DNA of 64,000 bases from Apostichopus japonicus. Lineage: Eukaryota; Echinodermata; Holothuroidea; Aspidochirotida; Stichopodidae. A program made the position numbers and the translations under genes. The notes under the pieces are model-generated. The model was given only the letters and a program-made list of their open reading frames with translations. It ran no database searches and was not told the origin of the DNA. The stretch covers positions 45,357,111 to 45,421,110 of the forward strand of contig NC_092576.1 in the NCBI RefSeq assembly GCF_037975245.1, read 5' to 3'. This document shows positions 24,501-39,500 of this stretch, piece after piece (the stretch's first letter is position 1; every line of letters starts with the position of its first letter).

Positions 24501-27500
24501 GGTAAAGAAGATCCGATACAGTAGTAACGAAATGAGATGATATCAGGAAATGACGTTGAAGAAATGTTAACATACCAGCGGGAGGGGGGGGGGTCATCTA
24601 CAAGTGGAACATGGTAGGGTTAGAGTACTGTGAGGTAGGGAGGGGGCTGTGGAAACCACTTATAATTGCAAAGGAAAGAATGGGGTAAAGGAAGTAATAT
24701 CAGGGTCTAGTGAGGGAGTAGTTATAGGGTGGCGGGTATAAGGTTAGGTGCAGTAGATGTGTACGTGTTTTATTAACGTAGCTCGGGTCCGTTGTTATAA
24801 ATTGTGTTGGGGGGAATATGCTAGTTACTATGAAAAGATTTATTTCCGTCTTAAATAAACCATGTATTGTCCAATCTAAAGCCAATAAGGAACTTAACTT
24901 ATCTTTCTTCAGACTTTGGGGCTCAAGTATAGACGCCCGATGCAGACCGCATACTATATTATAAATACTCTTGCTTAAAATCACTGATTTGGACACATTG
25001 CTTTCTGTTGGACAAATAACTAGTTAGCTAGTCATGAAAAATTCCCGAATTCCATAATGTTGAAGTTTGTAAAGTAATAAACAATATATAATTGTGTCAA
25101 AGTCTCTTTCAGATCAATGAACCATCAATAACTTATTTTTATATGATCTAGTGACATAGTGATGTATTCCAGTAATTCTAATAATGCCAAAGATATAGAC
25201 CGTCCAGGCCTGAAATCTTACAGACTCTCAGAAAGGACATGGTGCTTGGCAAGAAAGTTATCTAGCCCATTTTTCAAACAAACTTTTGAATTATTTTGGA
25301 TAACTACGGTAGTAAAGTTGTATTATCAATAATTTTCTATTACAAATACTGATATCGCCTCAACTCACACCCCCTTCCCCCCACCCCCGCTGTGATACCC
25401 ATGAAAGCCCACAACTTAATTCACAATGTGATGTGTGTTGCTGATAATTCCAGTCACAGTACTTAAAGTGAACAGCTTTATCACAGTCAGTAACTCCTGG
25501 GATTGGTTTGTTTGTTTTGGGAATTTCCTAGTTCTTAACTAGTATACAAATTAATCATTTACTAATAATTAGTGCATAGAAAAACAAATTAATGAATAAC
25601 TTTGTATAAAAACTGTCAAATATTTTACAGATTGATCACAATTTGATCTTTTTTTTTTCATTTTCCCTATACACTTGTTTCCCTTTAGTTTCCTTTCTAA
25701 TTAATTTCATACATACCCTTATATTTTCTCTTTATCCTTTCTTGTATAATTATTTGTTTCTCAAAAGGAAGAAAAACAACAATAAACAAATTTAACTTAA
25801 AAAAATAGAAATATCTTCACAATTTAGGGTCAATATCATGCATGGCCTTCCAAAGATTTAAAACCAGACAGTGTCTAGACGTGACGTATTCATTGCAATC
25901 TCCAGGTACTTGTTTGTCAGTAAATTCCAGGTGTTTTTATAAAGGACGCGCGCGCGTCTCTTGTATTGAACACAACTTCTTTTCATTGGAAGGCGCGCGC
26001 GTCTATTCCATTGAATACAACTTCTTTCATTGTATTGTTCAAGTATTTGATTGACAAGTGTTGAACAAAAAAAACTGTTAAACTATTGAGGAGTCAGTAC
26101 AGTCAGTGTACATCTTTAGTTAGAAAAAAAAAATGATGAAATAAGTTCAATAGACTTTACGATAAAATAAAACGTGTTCTGAGTAGAAAAGAGTGGAAAT
26201 TTTTTAACGTACAAATGTATGATATAAATGTGTACAGTATTGGGTATATATGACAGGTTAGATTTAACAAATGGGAATATGGTGACAACAACACACTGTA
26301 GAGTATATAGAGATAACATAAGGGCTATTGGCCTTGTAGGTTTGGGAGGGAGGGTGCATTGGGGAGTGGGGTGGGGAGGGTGGTGGGTTGGGAAAATGGA
26401 GGGGGGGTTGTTTGGTAGACAGAAGAATACTGCAATGTTAGTAAGGATCTGCATTAAAATCTTAGAGATTATTCTTTAAACAGATGTACTGTGTTTGTTT
26501 CTATATATTAGTATATTCTGCACACAATGAGAATCGGAAGAGAAAAACTATATACGTGATATTGAGTGTTATTTACAGTTATACTGTTTTAATGGTCTCT
26601 ACTGTGTGGGGATTGACTGTACTGTTATGTGGGCTAATAATATGCATATATCAAGAGTTGTCGGTCATGGCAGTGGGGGGGGGGGTGCAAGGGTTGGAGG
26701 GGAGGAGGTGACGACAGGTTGATCAGAAGAGGCGTACAATGATAGTATGACAGGAGACTTTGCTGAGTAGTCGTGTGTGCGTGTGTGTGTGTGGGGGGGG
26801 GGAGTTAGTGTGTGTGTGGGGGTAGTGTGGCGGGCGGGGGGCAGGGGTGTTGTTAACAAGGTAAGTTCCCAAGTGTTACAAACATAGATTAACGAAATGG
26901 GGTAGGTGGTTTGGCATAGTTTGGTTGTGGGGGTGGGGATTGCGGAGGGGGGAGGGGTTGATTAGGGAAAGCTTAGGGTAGTACAGTTGAGAGAGGTGCC
27001 ATATTAATAGATGCGGCCAATTACGATATGTTTAATTTATACCACTGTCTTGTTTTTACTTTAATATAAATGTTCATTAATTATCCATTCATTTATAAAC
27101 TAATTAAATAAAATGTTCTCCTGATAAAGAAAAGAGGAAAGTATTTACCTTTAGTATGATAAACTTTATTTTTTTTCTTTCTAGTTTATCTCCTATTCTT
27201 TTTTCTGTTAATCTAACTCATCAAAGTTTGTGTTTATTTGTTTTGGTTAGATTTTGGCAAAACGTATATTTTCATACTCTAAGATGATGATAACTTGCCT
27301 TACTTATTCCTTATATCTTGGTCTAATTACATTCTACTTTTTTGTTATTGTTTCAATGAGATATATTATTTGTTTACATTTAAGCTAGCGACTCCTATAT
27401 CCTGATTTCAATGCATTTCATTTTGTTGAAGAATTAATTGTTAACAATTATGTTTTTCTGTCTCATTTTGTCTCTATTTTACTATCCCATTAATCACATT

Positions 27501-30500
27501 CCTTACCTGATGACTGTTGATTTATTGTTAGTTTATTTCTTTTTTCAATTTCTTCTTCATTTGTTTTTGCTTTACTAATACAAGTATCTAAACCTATCAA
27601 CAAACCTACAGTAATTATCAAATATAACTATATTAATAATTCCTACCTTGTTTACATCATCAATATTAATTAGTCACTATATTCATTACTAATATTATTT
27701 ACATATTTATTAATTATACTTACATCAGTTGCTTGAATCTTTTAGAGTGTTGTAGATAGTTTAATATTCCATTAACTTCATGTTTATTCATTTCTCTCCC
27801 TTCCTCTGTCTGTATGGTCATCCTCTCTATTGATGTTAGGATTGGTAGAGAGAGACCAGAGGAGAGGATAATGTTCCCATCTTCATCAATCTTACTAAAG
27901 GACCGGGTTAGAGACACCCTGAATATGGGAATCTGAAGAAAGGAAAATGATAAATAGAATTAATATCATCATGTTTGTTTACAGGATAAATACTTGAAAT
28001 AATAACATTATAATTAATTTAGAAAGATTAAACTAATGTATTGTTGTTTTCATTTCATATTAATCAACTAATAATTTGTTCATTTTAATCATTATATTGT
28101 TATATTTTTGTTAATTATTTAATTATCAGTGGTTTGAATTTGTACAAATTGGATTGTTTTATGTGTAAAGTTTGTTTTATCTTCGCTTTATCTTTGTTTT
28201 CAATGAAAGATGTTAAAGGGTAAACAAGAAGGTTAGGTTTATTACAGAGATCAGTCATTGTTATTTCTGTAGAATGAATTAAAGGTGTGTAAGAGGGGTG
28301 AGGGATGGACGGTACAAGGGATGTCAGGGGTGTAGGGAGGGGTGTGTTATGGTAAGGAAGGGTGTGCTAAGGTTTAGTGATATTTGGTTGGGGTATTAGG
28401 AGGGTGTCTTGGTGCGAGTGAGGGCGTGGATATGGCTTACCCTCGTGAATGTTATGTTGTTATTGTCAAAGCGTGTGCAAGGGGTGACAGATAAATGGAC
28501 CGATGGGTGTCATACTGTTTAGGATGGGTGTGTTAGGGGTTATTAGGAAGGGTGAGTTATGGTGGGGGAGCATGCAGACCGCTTAATCATTTTTAATGTA
28601 ATTTGTGTTTGAAGGGTGATAAGAGGGTGGTATGAGCCGGAACTAATATGTAATATTTAATTTATGTAATTTGTGATGGGAAAACCTGGTTGAGTTGGGG
28701 TTGGTACTTCAGTGAGCTGTTTATTATTATACATGTTATATTTAGGTATCAGTTTGTTATTGAGGTATTCTACTACCTAGGTATGTTTATCAATCATTTC
28801 ATCTATTTCTGTTTTAATTTAAATGTTAGCTTAAAACAAAATTAAATTCCGAATCCGTAAAACAGGAAACAATTCATTGACCCTTTCTGTCTAAAATTAT
28901 TATTTTATATTTCAGTTTCTGTGAAGATTTTGAGCGAAAAAATAATAAGACTAATACCTGTACTTCCTTCTTCTGTTTAATATTTAATAACTAAATCGAT
29001 CTAATCCCTCATTAAGACATTCAACGATTTTATATAATTTTAACTTGTATTGATTGATGTATTTATTCAATATATCCCTTTATGTTTTACTTACGTCATG
29101 ATTGGATGCTTCCACCAGGAACTCTATGACTGACCTCTGTACAGACTCACTGGTGTCTCTGTGGATGGCCAAACTATCTGAACACATCTCTGTAATAGTC
29201 TGGATGTCATCGGGCTATTGAAATAAATAAATAGGAATTATTAAATAGAATAATATTAATGTAAAAATGAAGAGTTAAGGAGACAATGAAATTTGGTGTT
29301 AATAGCGTAAATTAATTGATTGGTTAATTCAGCAGATATTTGAAACAAATTTTAAAATTAGCTAATGGTGACTGTTTAAATATGTATGATTCACTTCCTG
29401 CACAGTGAAGCTCTCAAACAAGGTTTAACGGGTTTAAAGATTTTTTTTTAAATATAGTTAAAATTAATGAATGCATCTAAAAAATTAAGATTATAATCTT
29501 AATTATGTTGAAAACGAAAAAAGTACAAACGTTTCCCAAGGATTAAAAGAAAAAAAAAACAGCAAAACAAAGGAGGATTTAAAAAAAACATGCGGCATGA
29601 TGACTTTACACGACTTTGACTGAGATACATTTCCTGGAATAATGAAATTAATTAGCTTCAAATAAATGTATCTAGACTTAAGAGCAAGATATTGAGTACT
29701 AGGAATTTGGAATATTGTTTTCTTTCCTGTAAGAATCATATCGTCTGTCACCGGAATATTCCATTTACCGGGAGACAATATATGTTTATAACTCTCAAGG
29801 ATGCTGGATTTTTATGATTATGTTTTGAAAATTGATCGACCCCTCTACCCCTCCACTGTTATGCATGTTACTAGTAATAACATTATAACAGGGAAATAAA
29901 AAAGCGACTAACATTATTAATGATTATAATTTACTTAAAAATACCAAATATCAACAAACCTTCCTCCATTGACCAGATCTTAGATCCAGGTAACGAGCTT
30001 CATTCGATGATAGTACTGCCAAAAAATGGAATAATAACATCAATAAATTATCATAGTAATAACTGACATATTTTAAACAATACATAAGATTCAATATTAA
30101 TTTGTTTCACATACTTATAATGTTTACAGTCAAAAGTAATATACCTGTACAAGAGGGGTCAAATTTCAGTAAACTGAACCATTAGAATGTTCTCTCTACT
30201 AATTAATTAGTAATAAAGTACTATAAATTAACAGTCACTAGTAACACAACTAATAATTATATTCTCTTTGTTACCTAATACTTCTGGCTTACTTCACAGT
30301 CCTTATTTTATAGGGTAACAATAATATATTAAGTAATTCAATACACTAAATCTCTTAAATATTAATCTCTTTAATATAGATAGGGACTTGATAGAAAACT
30401 GGCTTGAATCATCTCAAGGAACACCAAAAAAGGAGGAAGTTTTAGGAATTCCAACCCCCCCCCCCGTTCCACCCTATCCCCACAGAGGACTTGTCTGTCT

Positions 30501-33500
30501 GTTGTATGCAAGATTTTCTTATGAATCCCCATCTTTAATTCATTCTTACCAACAAATATCTCATTATACTAGTCCCCCAGCTCCCCACCCTCCCCACAAC
30601 CCCCCTCCCTTTCCAACATACTTCCTAATTCTTTTAATTCTTATGTAAAAATCTTACCTTTAATATTCCTCGATCTTGATTCTTCTGGTATGACGTCTGG
30701 CTTGATCGATGACGGCAGTTTACAGTTATAAAGCCTTCAAAGATAAAAAAAAGCAGGGAAAATAAATATTTAATATATATATATATAAATGAAATGAATA
30801 TCTGATGTTATCTTTGTAATAAATAACATTAGAGGATAATGAATTTCCCTTTTCCTTTATTTTTGTAAAAGAGCTGTTGACAAGCTATAAGTATCAGCCA
30901 CTAGTTATGATGGCCAAACAACCCTTCCACCACCCCTCATTACACCCTCCCATTAACATTTACTGATTTGATGTTTTTAACTATTTCTAGATGTATTAAT
31001 AAAAGTTACGTGACTCTTGCAAATAATGTTCATTTATTACAACTAATAGTATTTGAAAATAAACGTTTATCTATGTACTTTGAAATTCTAACCATCTTTT
31101 GTTTCAGTTTTTAAGTAATAACTTTATTTTTTTTCTGGTAGTTCTAGTTCGTTTATAATATAAGTTTAAAGGTTATTTGTTGTTCCAATAATACTGAAAA
31201 GCACCCCCCCCCCCCACCTCTAACCAACTCACCTTGTTACATCATGATGTGTGGAAAAGCATTACGATGTGCTGTACACTACACAATCAGTAATGGAATA
31301 AAAGTAAACATCAATATATATTTCCCAGCTTAAAAATACTTCCAAATATTGCAACATTTCAAACCGCCAGTCTCAACTCAAGACTTGTACATTTAAATAA
31401 AATAAAAATATCACTGCACAGTACCATTACCTTATCCCCTCCTATATACCACATATACTAACCCTCTGACTACCCCTGCTTGCCCTCTTACCCACATATT
31501 ATCAGCCAAGGCCTGTCATGATGTTTTTTCTTACCATAGTTCCTTAAATCTTGGTGACTTGATTCCATAGTTTATTAATCCGGTCACTTCTTCCTCGCTT
31601 AGTTCTTTAATATCTCCTCCATTAATGGATATCTTCTCTACTGATGATAGGCTCGATAAACTAAGACCGGACTCAAGTCTGATATCTTTACCGTCAAATC
31701 CACTGAAGGACCATTGTAGGTATAGATCAGATATTGGAATCTGACGAATATGAAAGAAAGATCACTGTTAACTTATGTTATAGTTCATCCATCATGGATA
31801 AATACACATGACGAATATCCAAACTGTATGTAATAGAACAAAAAATGCATACAAAATCTATGAAATGAATCATTAATTTTAACACAGAATTGTCTGTGAT
31901 TTCTTATATTTTCATAACATAAGGAATTATATTTCATTTAAATTATTTAATAAAAATTATAAAGAAGAGTGGTGACTTATTAAAACTTGCTTGCCAAACG
32001 TACGAATAAAAATAAAACATGATATAATGATGGTGTTATTAAAAATAAAGTTCGTTAAGCTGATGAAATTCAGAAAAAAAGTAAAAAGCAATATCATTAA
32101 TATTTATATTTGGTCTGTGATATAATATTTAGCACATACATTAAGTATTTCTGTAGTTTTCATAATCTATGCTATTGTTTTATTCTTGTCAGTCAGTGCA
32201 TTAATTCCTACAGCATACACTAGCGGAGACTCGACAACGTTCCTCCCGTGAGTGGCCCACTACAAAGGAGTTTCCTTCCCGGGAGATACAGCGCATCTCG
32301 ATACGTGTGTTTATCGTCTAGGAGCATAGGCCTATATCCCATACTTGCAGTCCATTTCGTAATAATAAAGATAAAATCACTTCCAGTCATTGTAATGACG
32401 CAAATATTATATAGGGCTATATTAATTACGTGTCGTACATGTTAGACTTTCCATTATCCAGCCGACCGACAAACCGGTAGCGTAGGCAGATAGCCGGCCG
32501 GTACAAAACAACATAGCCTAAGCTAGGCCAAGCTAACACAGTATGAACAAAGCCACTGTCATATCTTATTAAAATGTAATTTTATTGACTCATTTGAATT
32601 TAACTTTCCCATTCAATTTTCCCCATTCCCAATGTTGATACTGTTTACCTGTAATAATATTTTGATCTCTCACTTTTGACCTACTGTAAGCCTAGGTCTA
32701 GCCTAGATCCGTTAAGAACATCCATCCTTACTGCTACAAACTTTACCTCATATGTTTATTTAGGGCCTAGGCCCACACTCCACAGTAAATAATTTATTTA
32801 GGATAAAGATCGAAGCACATTTTATGAGACAACAATTAAATCAAACTTTAAAAGGCTGACGGAGGATATACAAGCTATATGTATTGCTTTGTTGTCCATA
32901 GACAAAATTAAGCTTATAAGCTTTTACTTTTCCCGGTAAGAGAAATTTATACTAGCCGTGGCTAACGGTTAAGTCTCACGTTACATTACGAAGGCTAACA
33001 AGTTGATAATGAAACACTTGACATCGTGAATGTAAAGCGGACAGTGTCCGGTATCATGTGAAGTGATTAAGACGTAGCCTAGGCCTACGCGTGTGAAATG
33101 TTTAGATCACAAACTTGTTGCTTTTTCTTCTTTTCCTGAAAAAGCTCACGTAATTTGTTATACCATTTTGTTTTACGTATTTAACACAACTAACGTTAGG
33201 CTACCACGTCAACCAATATTATAGGCCTAAGTATAACGCAATGATTAACGCTGTCTGCAAACGAGTAGAAATTTATACTGGCCACTTATACATATGTAAC
33301 GGTCTCAAATTAAACAGAAATAAAAATTGATTCATTAAATTGATGATCTAGATACATGCTATTATTTTGTCTGGCTAGACGTTGTTTAACAAATTGAAAA
33401 CACAAAAGAAAGTTTACCAACACTAACATGACCGGATGTCTATGTTTGAGTACACATAGGCCTAATGCCTTCTTGTTCTTTGTGCGTTCAACAAGCTCAT

Positions 33501-36500
33501 TCATCTGGTTTATCATCTAACTGTTTCATGCAATTTCTACTCTGCTGACGTTTCTATATTATTTTACTTCTTAAGGCTTCAATTAAAAGAAGAACAATCG
33601 AAACTTAAGTAATACTATAGAAGGCTAAAACAGTCATTTCAGACAGGCAAGGTTACATAAAGAAGTGATACCTTTTAAATTCATGCAACGACAAATCTTA
33701 CAGCAAAAGACAAAAACTCTCAAGCAAGGCCTAGGCGTAAATTGTTGACTTTAAATAGGCCTATTATTACCGTAAGCCAATATAATAACAGCAGCAAACC
33801 ATACGCGGTGCATTTCCGTAGGCAGTCATACAGTATAATGATGAACATGTATGTGTACGTGTAACTAGAAACGAACTGAATCTCCACACAGAGTGTACGT
33901 AATTTTACGTCACCCGCCATGCGGGAATCTATACGTACGTCTACGTGCGTATATGATCAACGCTCACTGTGCGGCTTTGTTTGAATTTTGAAAACAGGTG
34001 TTTTGTTGGAGTGTACTGGTGAAAAGAAGCTTCCAAATGTTTTAAATTGTTCAGTCTTTTGCTATTCTCCTTCAAACGTTCCTTCTACTGTACCAAATTA
34101 CATGGAACTTCTGTAAATCATGATATTAGCCAACATTATTTGTAAAACCAAATAAATTCCCTTTTTAATCCAAAAATAAAGAAGGAAATGGCATGCATAA
34201 TCAAAATATATATCCACTGTTTGATTTAATAGAGGGCTCACTTCCTAAACAAATGCTACAGAGGATGAGGGTGTCGAGTGAAGATTAGAGATATAGGAAC
34301 GATTACCTTGATGATAGCAGTGGCGTAGCTACGAGGGGGGGGGGGCGTGGGGGCGACAGCCCCCCATTAAAGCTTGTCACCCCAGTCGCCCCACTGGGAT
34401 TTTGAGTGTCGAATAAAAATAACATGTGCGAAAAATATATCATTGGTCTGAATGGTCTCGAACCTCCATGATGACCACTCATGAACGACCCTTCGACCGC
34501 GGACCGGCAGTAGGCTATAGTTGCTGAAAAACCTGACGGGACATAGCGCATAGGCCGAGAAGTCTACAGTAGTCGCACTGTACTGAAAACGCATGTTAAC
34601 GACCGTCGATAATATAATTCCTGCTCTACAAGACTATAACACACATAATGTTTAACTACTGAATCTGTGTGTTCGACTGTTCGGGCAAACTTTGCCTTTG
34701 TCACTCTTTTTTACATTATCTATCATCCCTAACTTACAAATAAATACTAACACAAACAGCCTATCAGTACCTTGTAACCAGTGCGCATTAACAGACTGAT
34801 CAAACAAGCTAGTAAGCAATATTATACCCTTATAATATAGAAAGGTGGTTTCCAGGTATATGAATGCCAATGAATGCTGACATCATACACATGTTTCTTA
34901 CATCATTGCTCGCGTCATTGCTTCAATACCCTGTTACATTTTCAATCGGGTTTTCACTTCTGGGACGTACCCTGATGCTCTTAAAACCGCTAAAAATACA
35001 AATTTTCAAGAAAGGAGACAACACTATCGCTGAGAACTACCGGCCAACAGTTGCGGAGCGTCCAAACAGTCAGGGGGGGGGGGGGGAGGATGCCCCTCCC
35101 CTGACTCAACTGGACTGCTGGCGCCCTTTTCAGCTTTTTTGCACTTTTACTTATTTGCGATTATTGACTTTTTTATTGCACTCTAATCTACCTATTGACA
35201 TTTGTCACATTTTGCTGGTGTAGTTTACTGACAAAATGCTCTAACGTACGGCGGTATTTAATTTATCGGCACTTAATTCCGTTGTACGAAACTCTTTCCA
35301 AGAACTGTATGGCATTTTCGATCTATTTTTTCGAAAACATGAGCACTCACAAAGATACCACAGAGATTGTGATGAAGCGCATGTACTTTCAACACCCATA
35401 TAAACTTCCGACTTGTCTCAAATGGCGATAACACATATTTTTTTTCGTTTATTTGCAAATTAGCAAGGCCCGGAAAGAGTCATTTCCGGCGATCTAGGGA
35501 ATATCTTTACTCAAAAAAAATTACGTACGCTCCGCGCCAACCTGTGGTGGAGCTCCGCCTAGATAGTGTCAAAAGCGCCCCTACAGGCCATTCTCGCCCC
35601 CTGACCAATACCCTTAGCTCCGCCACTGCCGGCCATTCAGTCTATCACCCTAATAATATTTCAGAGGCAATCTTTGATGTCTGATCGACATATAGTTCGG
35701 TCATTTGCTTTCTGGTCACTTCGACCAACAACCATTTCGCCCAACTGCCATTTCGCCCAACCAGCCTGGTCATTTCGCCCAACCATGCAGCCTGGTCCTT
35801 TCGCCCAACCTTTTTTTACTAATATTCAGTCAGAATAATATTACTTTTTCTATTTCACTAGTTAAATTTGATTTATTTTGGGTAATGTTACTTCGTGGTA
35901 GGTAAATAAAGTGAGGTCCGCTCGATATCGATCGGAGTCTGAGCAGTTACTTCGGGTATAATGGGAGGAATACACTACTTTAGGCGGTTACGCATACAAT
36001 GGAATTTATGTTATTATACAAACAAAGGGAATCGGTGTGGAATAATAGCACCGTTTCTATTTCACTAGTTCAGTTTGATTTATTTTGGGTTATATTATTG
36101 GAAGGTAAATAAAGTGATGTCCGTTCGATATCGATCGGAGTCTGACAAAGTTAGGCAATGAGCCCTTTTGCGTGTTTGAGGAACTGTATAGTTGTCTTTT
36201 TCTGGAGCATTGAGTGACCCTTAGAAGAGCCGTTTGCATGTTTGAGGAACTGTATAGTTGTCATCCTTAATATTCGGTTCGTATCCCGTAACGTTTACAA
36301 TTCCCGAACGTTTGCTATTAAACCTAACCTCTAAAACACTGATCCATCCTACTGACTAACAATTCACGAACGTTTCCTGATTAAATTTACAAAAAATTAA
36401 AATATAAAACCCGTCAGTACTAGTGATATTGAAGTACTATTTTTAATCAATGTAACCACTGTATCAATGTAACCACATATGTAATCACATATGTAATCAC

Positions 36501-39500
36501 ATATGTAATCAATTTAACCACGACTTTTCCTTAAGTTTCCTTAATTTTGATCCATCCTCAAGTTTCCTTAATATTCGGTTCGTATCCCGTAACGTTAACA
36601 ATTCCCGAACGTTTCCTTACTAAAGTTATACAAAAGTAAAGGACTTCAAGTTTCCTTAATATTCCTTAATATTCGAACGTTTACTATCAAACCTATCAAA
36701 CCTAACCCCTAACACACTGACCCATCCTCAAGTTTCCTTAATATTCGTTTCGTATCCCGTAACGTTAACAATTCCCGAACGTTTCCTTACTAAAGTTATA
36801 CAAACTAAAGGACTTCAAGTTTCCTTAATATTCGAACGTTTACTATCAAACCTAACCCCTAACATACTGATCCATCCTCGAGTTTCCTTAAATATTCGGT
36901 TCGTATCCTGTAACGTTAACAAATCCCAAACGTTTCTTTTTGAAGTATCATATTTAATCAAGGTTGGGCGAAATGACCAGGCTGGTTGGGCGAAATGACC
37001 AGACTGGTTGGGCGAAATGACCAGGCTGGTTGGGCGAAATGACCAGGCTGGTTTGGCGAAATGGTAAGGTTGGGCGAAATGGCAGTTGGGCGAAATGGTT
37101 GTTGGGCGAAGTGACCTGCTTCCGGTCATTTCAGTATGTTATTTCGCTGAAAGCCCAGTCAATCTTTCTTTATTTTCCACGCGCAATGTGGAGATTTGTC
37201 GAAAAATGGCAATGCCGATGTCAAACTCACAAACGATATGTCATGATATTTCAAAGTAACTTACCAGATTGATTTTTTTCTATTCACTAAACTATTTGAA
37301 GACCATATCAAAACATGGGATCTCAAAATAAAGGATGTTGAGAAAACTTTAGAGCAGCTAAGAAGGCCTTGGAAGTGTCATTTCCAACGATCTAGGAGAC
37401 CTTTTTAGCTAAAAATTTCGGTAAGCTGCGCGCCAACCATGGTGGCGCTCCGCTCAGATAGTACCAAGAAAATGGTCAATCCCCCCAGGAAATGTTCAAG
37501 CCCCCCCCCTAGCGCGGGGCACTGAAAAAAACCTGGCTACGCTACTGGATGATAGATTAATATTTCCTTAGTCTGCAGAGTTCAAACTTTTTTTTTTCTA
37601 ATTAATGATACTTTTGAAACGTTGGAGAAAGATGATTGGTCCCCTATCGTGTTTGTTTCATAGTCTACCATACAAAGTGTCATCACTTACTAATATTTCT
37701 TAGGCAAATGATGACTTCACTTTGTCATATCAGTGTGTTTGTTCTTTGAGTGTTGTGGAGTGTGTAAAACAGTGATACCCTCGGTTGCGTATAAATGGAA
37801 ATTGTGTCACATTTGTGTTAATCACTACGGTACTTACTCAGACACTGACTTTGTGAATAAATAAAATGTAATCATTTCGGTCAGATTTGTAGCGTTAGAT
37901 GTAGTATAATATTTGTTGCTTATTATAGACACATGGTACTGCAAAGTATCGTTATAAGAATGGTTAGTGTTGCCTATATATGTTTTCATTTAAATTGACA
38001 AACAATTTAATTGATAAATAATCTAAATAAATTAAATCTCAAAAACTTGAATATTTCTATGGCTGTGTTGAATTATAAGTGACTTACGTTGTGACTTGAT
38101 GCAATTTGAAGGAGCAATATCGTAGACGTCTGGAGTTGTTTACTATCAGTTTGCCTTAGAGACACAATACTCGAACACAGAAGTCGTAAACTGCTTTGAT
38201 CCTTAGTCTGGAAATGAAAATAGAAGCGTCTTCAAATGAATAATATAGAACGAACGTTAAGTTATAAAATTTCAAAATTGCTCCCTTGAGTATCGCAATT
38301 TCACATAATATTAACGGTAGATGAACGCTGTGAGGGGGAACTGATAATCCCGCCAGTATTGTATGATTAAGTGAACTTAAATTAAATGAGCACTTTGACT
38401 TTTGACTTGTAGACTCTGTTCAATGGTACCGATTTGATTTTAAGCCTAGGAAGGGGAGGGGGGGTGCATTTCATTTCTGGTTAGGAGTCTAAGGGGAGGA
38501 AGATACCTTTCCCTTGAGAAAACTTTAGTTTAGGGGTATAATATTAAAACTGGTGCTACCATTGGTCATGGAACGTAATTAAAGTTAACGTTTGTATTTA
38601 TATGAGTCTTATTGACACCATATAGGCTCTATACACTCTGTTACGTATTGACGTTTTAGGGCTGTAGGGGGAGATGACAAACAAATTATGTTACTACTTG
38701 TTTTGTGGGAGGGTCTGAAATCAACACTGAGTTAAATTGACATCATATTTCAAATGGATGTTGATCAAAATCGACACCGAATTAAATTGACTATCTGAGC
38801 AACAAAAACAAGAAAATGAGCAAATTGGTTGATAATTAGTACTGTACATTTTTATTGGCTAAGTAAACAGGACCACCAGAAGTTGAAAAACGTACAGAAA
38901 GTTCTTGTTCGCCTAAGTTGTAAGTTTGGATGATAAATACATGCAAGGAAGAGAAATTACTCTTATATTTATTTACTGCAATATATTCCTTGTATTAGTG
39001 TAGCTATTGTAGCGACAACCTACGGGTTACTTGCGTTATACGATTTGCCCCTCGTATGTTTAATTTAAACGTCCATTGAGCTCCGCAGAGACAGCGACCT
39101 ATTTAAGAGCCAGGTCGCACACCGGCTACGTAATAGTTTTTATAATTCTACTTGTGTTTTGAGTATTCTCCTGTACTTGGTACTACGGACAGGCAAACTA
39201 CTGGGTGTGTCGGTCGACCCCATTGGTCACGGCAAACTGTAGGACTGTAAGGGTAGTCTCTAATTGGACAGGAAGGATTGGCCTGCATTTTGTGTCGATA
39301 CGAGAAACTGTATGATAGCTCGCACGGCGTATTATAGAAACAGCACAAATCATAAATCAAAAGAGATATATGATTTTTTTTTCATAGCGCTGTACAGATA
39401 CCTTTGCTGCCCGACGCCTGCGGATATCCCGACGCCTGCGCATTGCCCAGCACCTGCGCTGCCCGAGACCTGTGCAGTACCGTACCGATACCTGTGCAGT

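Larger units (their letters stand above)
34318..37547. mobile_element. hAT-like element (about 1.2 kb original) carrying two younger insertions; perfect 8-bp target duplication
   Basis: Ends CAGTGGCGTAGC and GCTACGCTACTG; flanks GATGATAG at 34310-34317 and 37548-37555 are identical. It is a relative of 12071-13171, sharing GACCACTCATGAACGACCC, GGGATTTTG(A/G)GTGTCGAA and the GCGCGCCAACC core. It is interrupted by 35048-35628 and 35707-37122. Compared with the 12-kb copy it also has about 390 extra bases after GGGACATAGCGC. It lies in the B2-C2 intron. Confidence 0.92.

Noticed and set aside
24700-24996. Minus-strand 98-codon frame
   Set aside because: No splice signals and no recognisable motif in an intron.
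26665-26859. Pro/Thr/His-rich frame
   Set aside because: Product of a GT- and G-rich low-complexity stretch.
33720-33920. Minus-strand ATG frame MAGDVKLRTLC near a CRE-like TTACGTCA
   Set aside because: Possible alternative promoter, but no downstream splice partner was seen.
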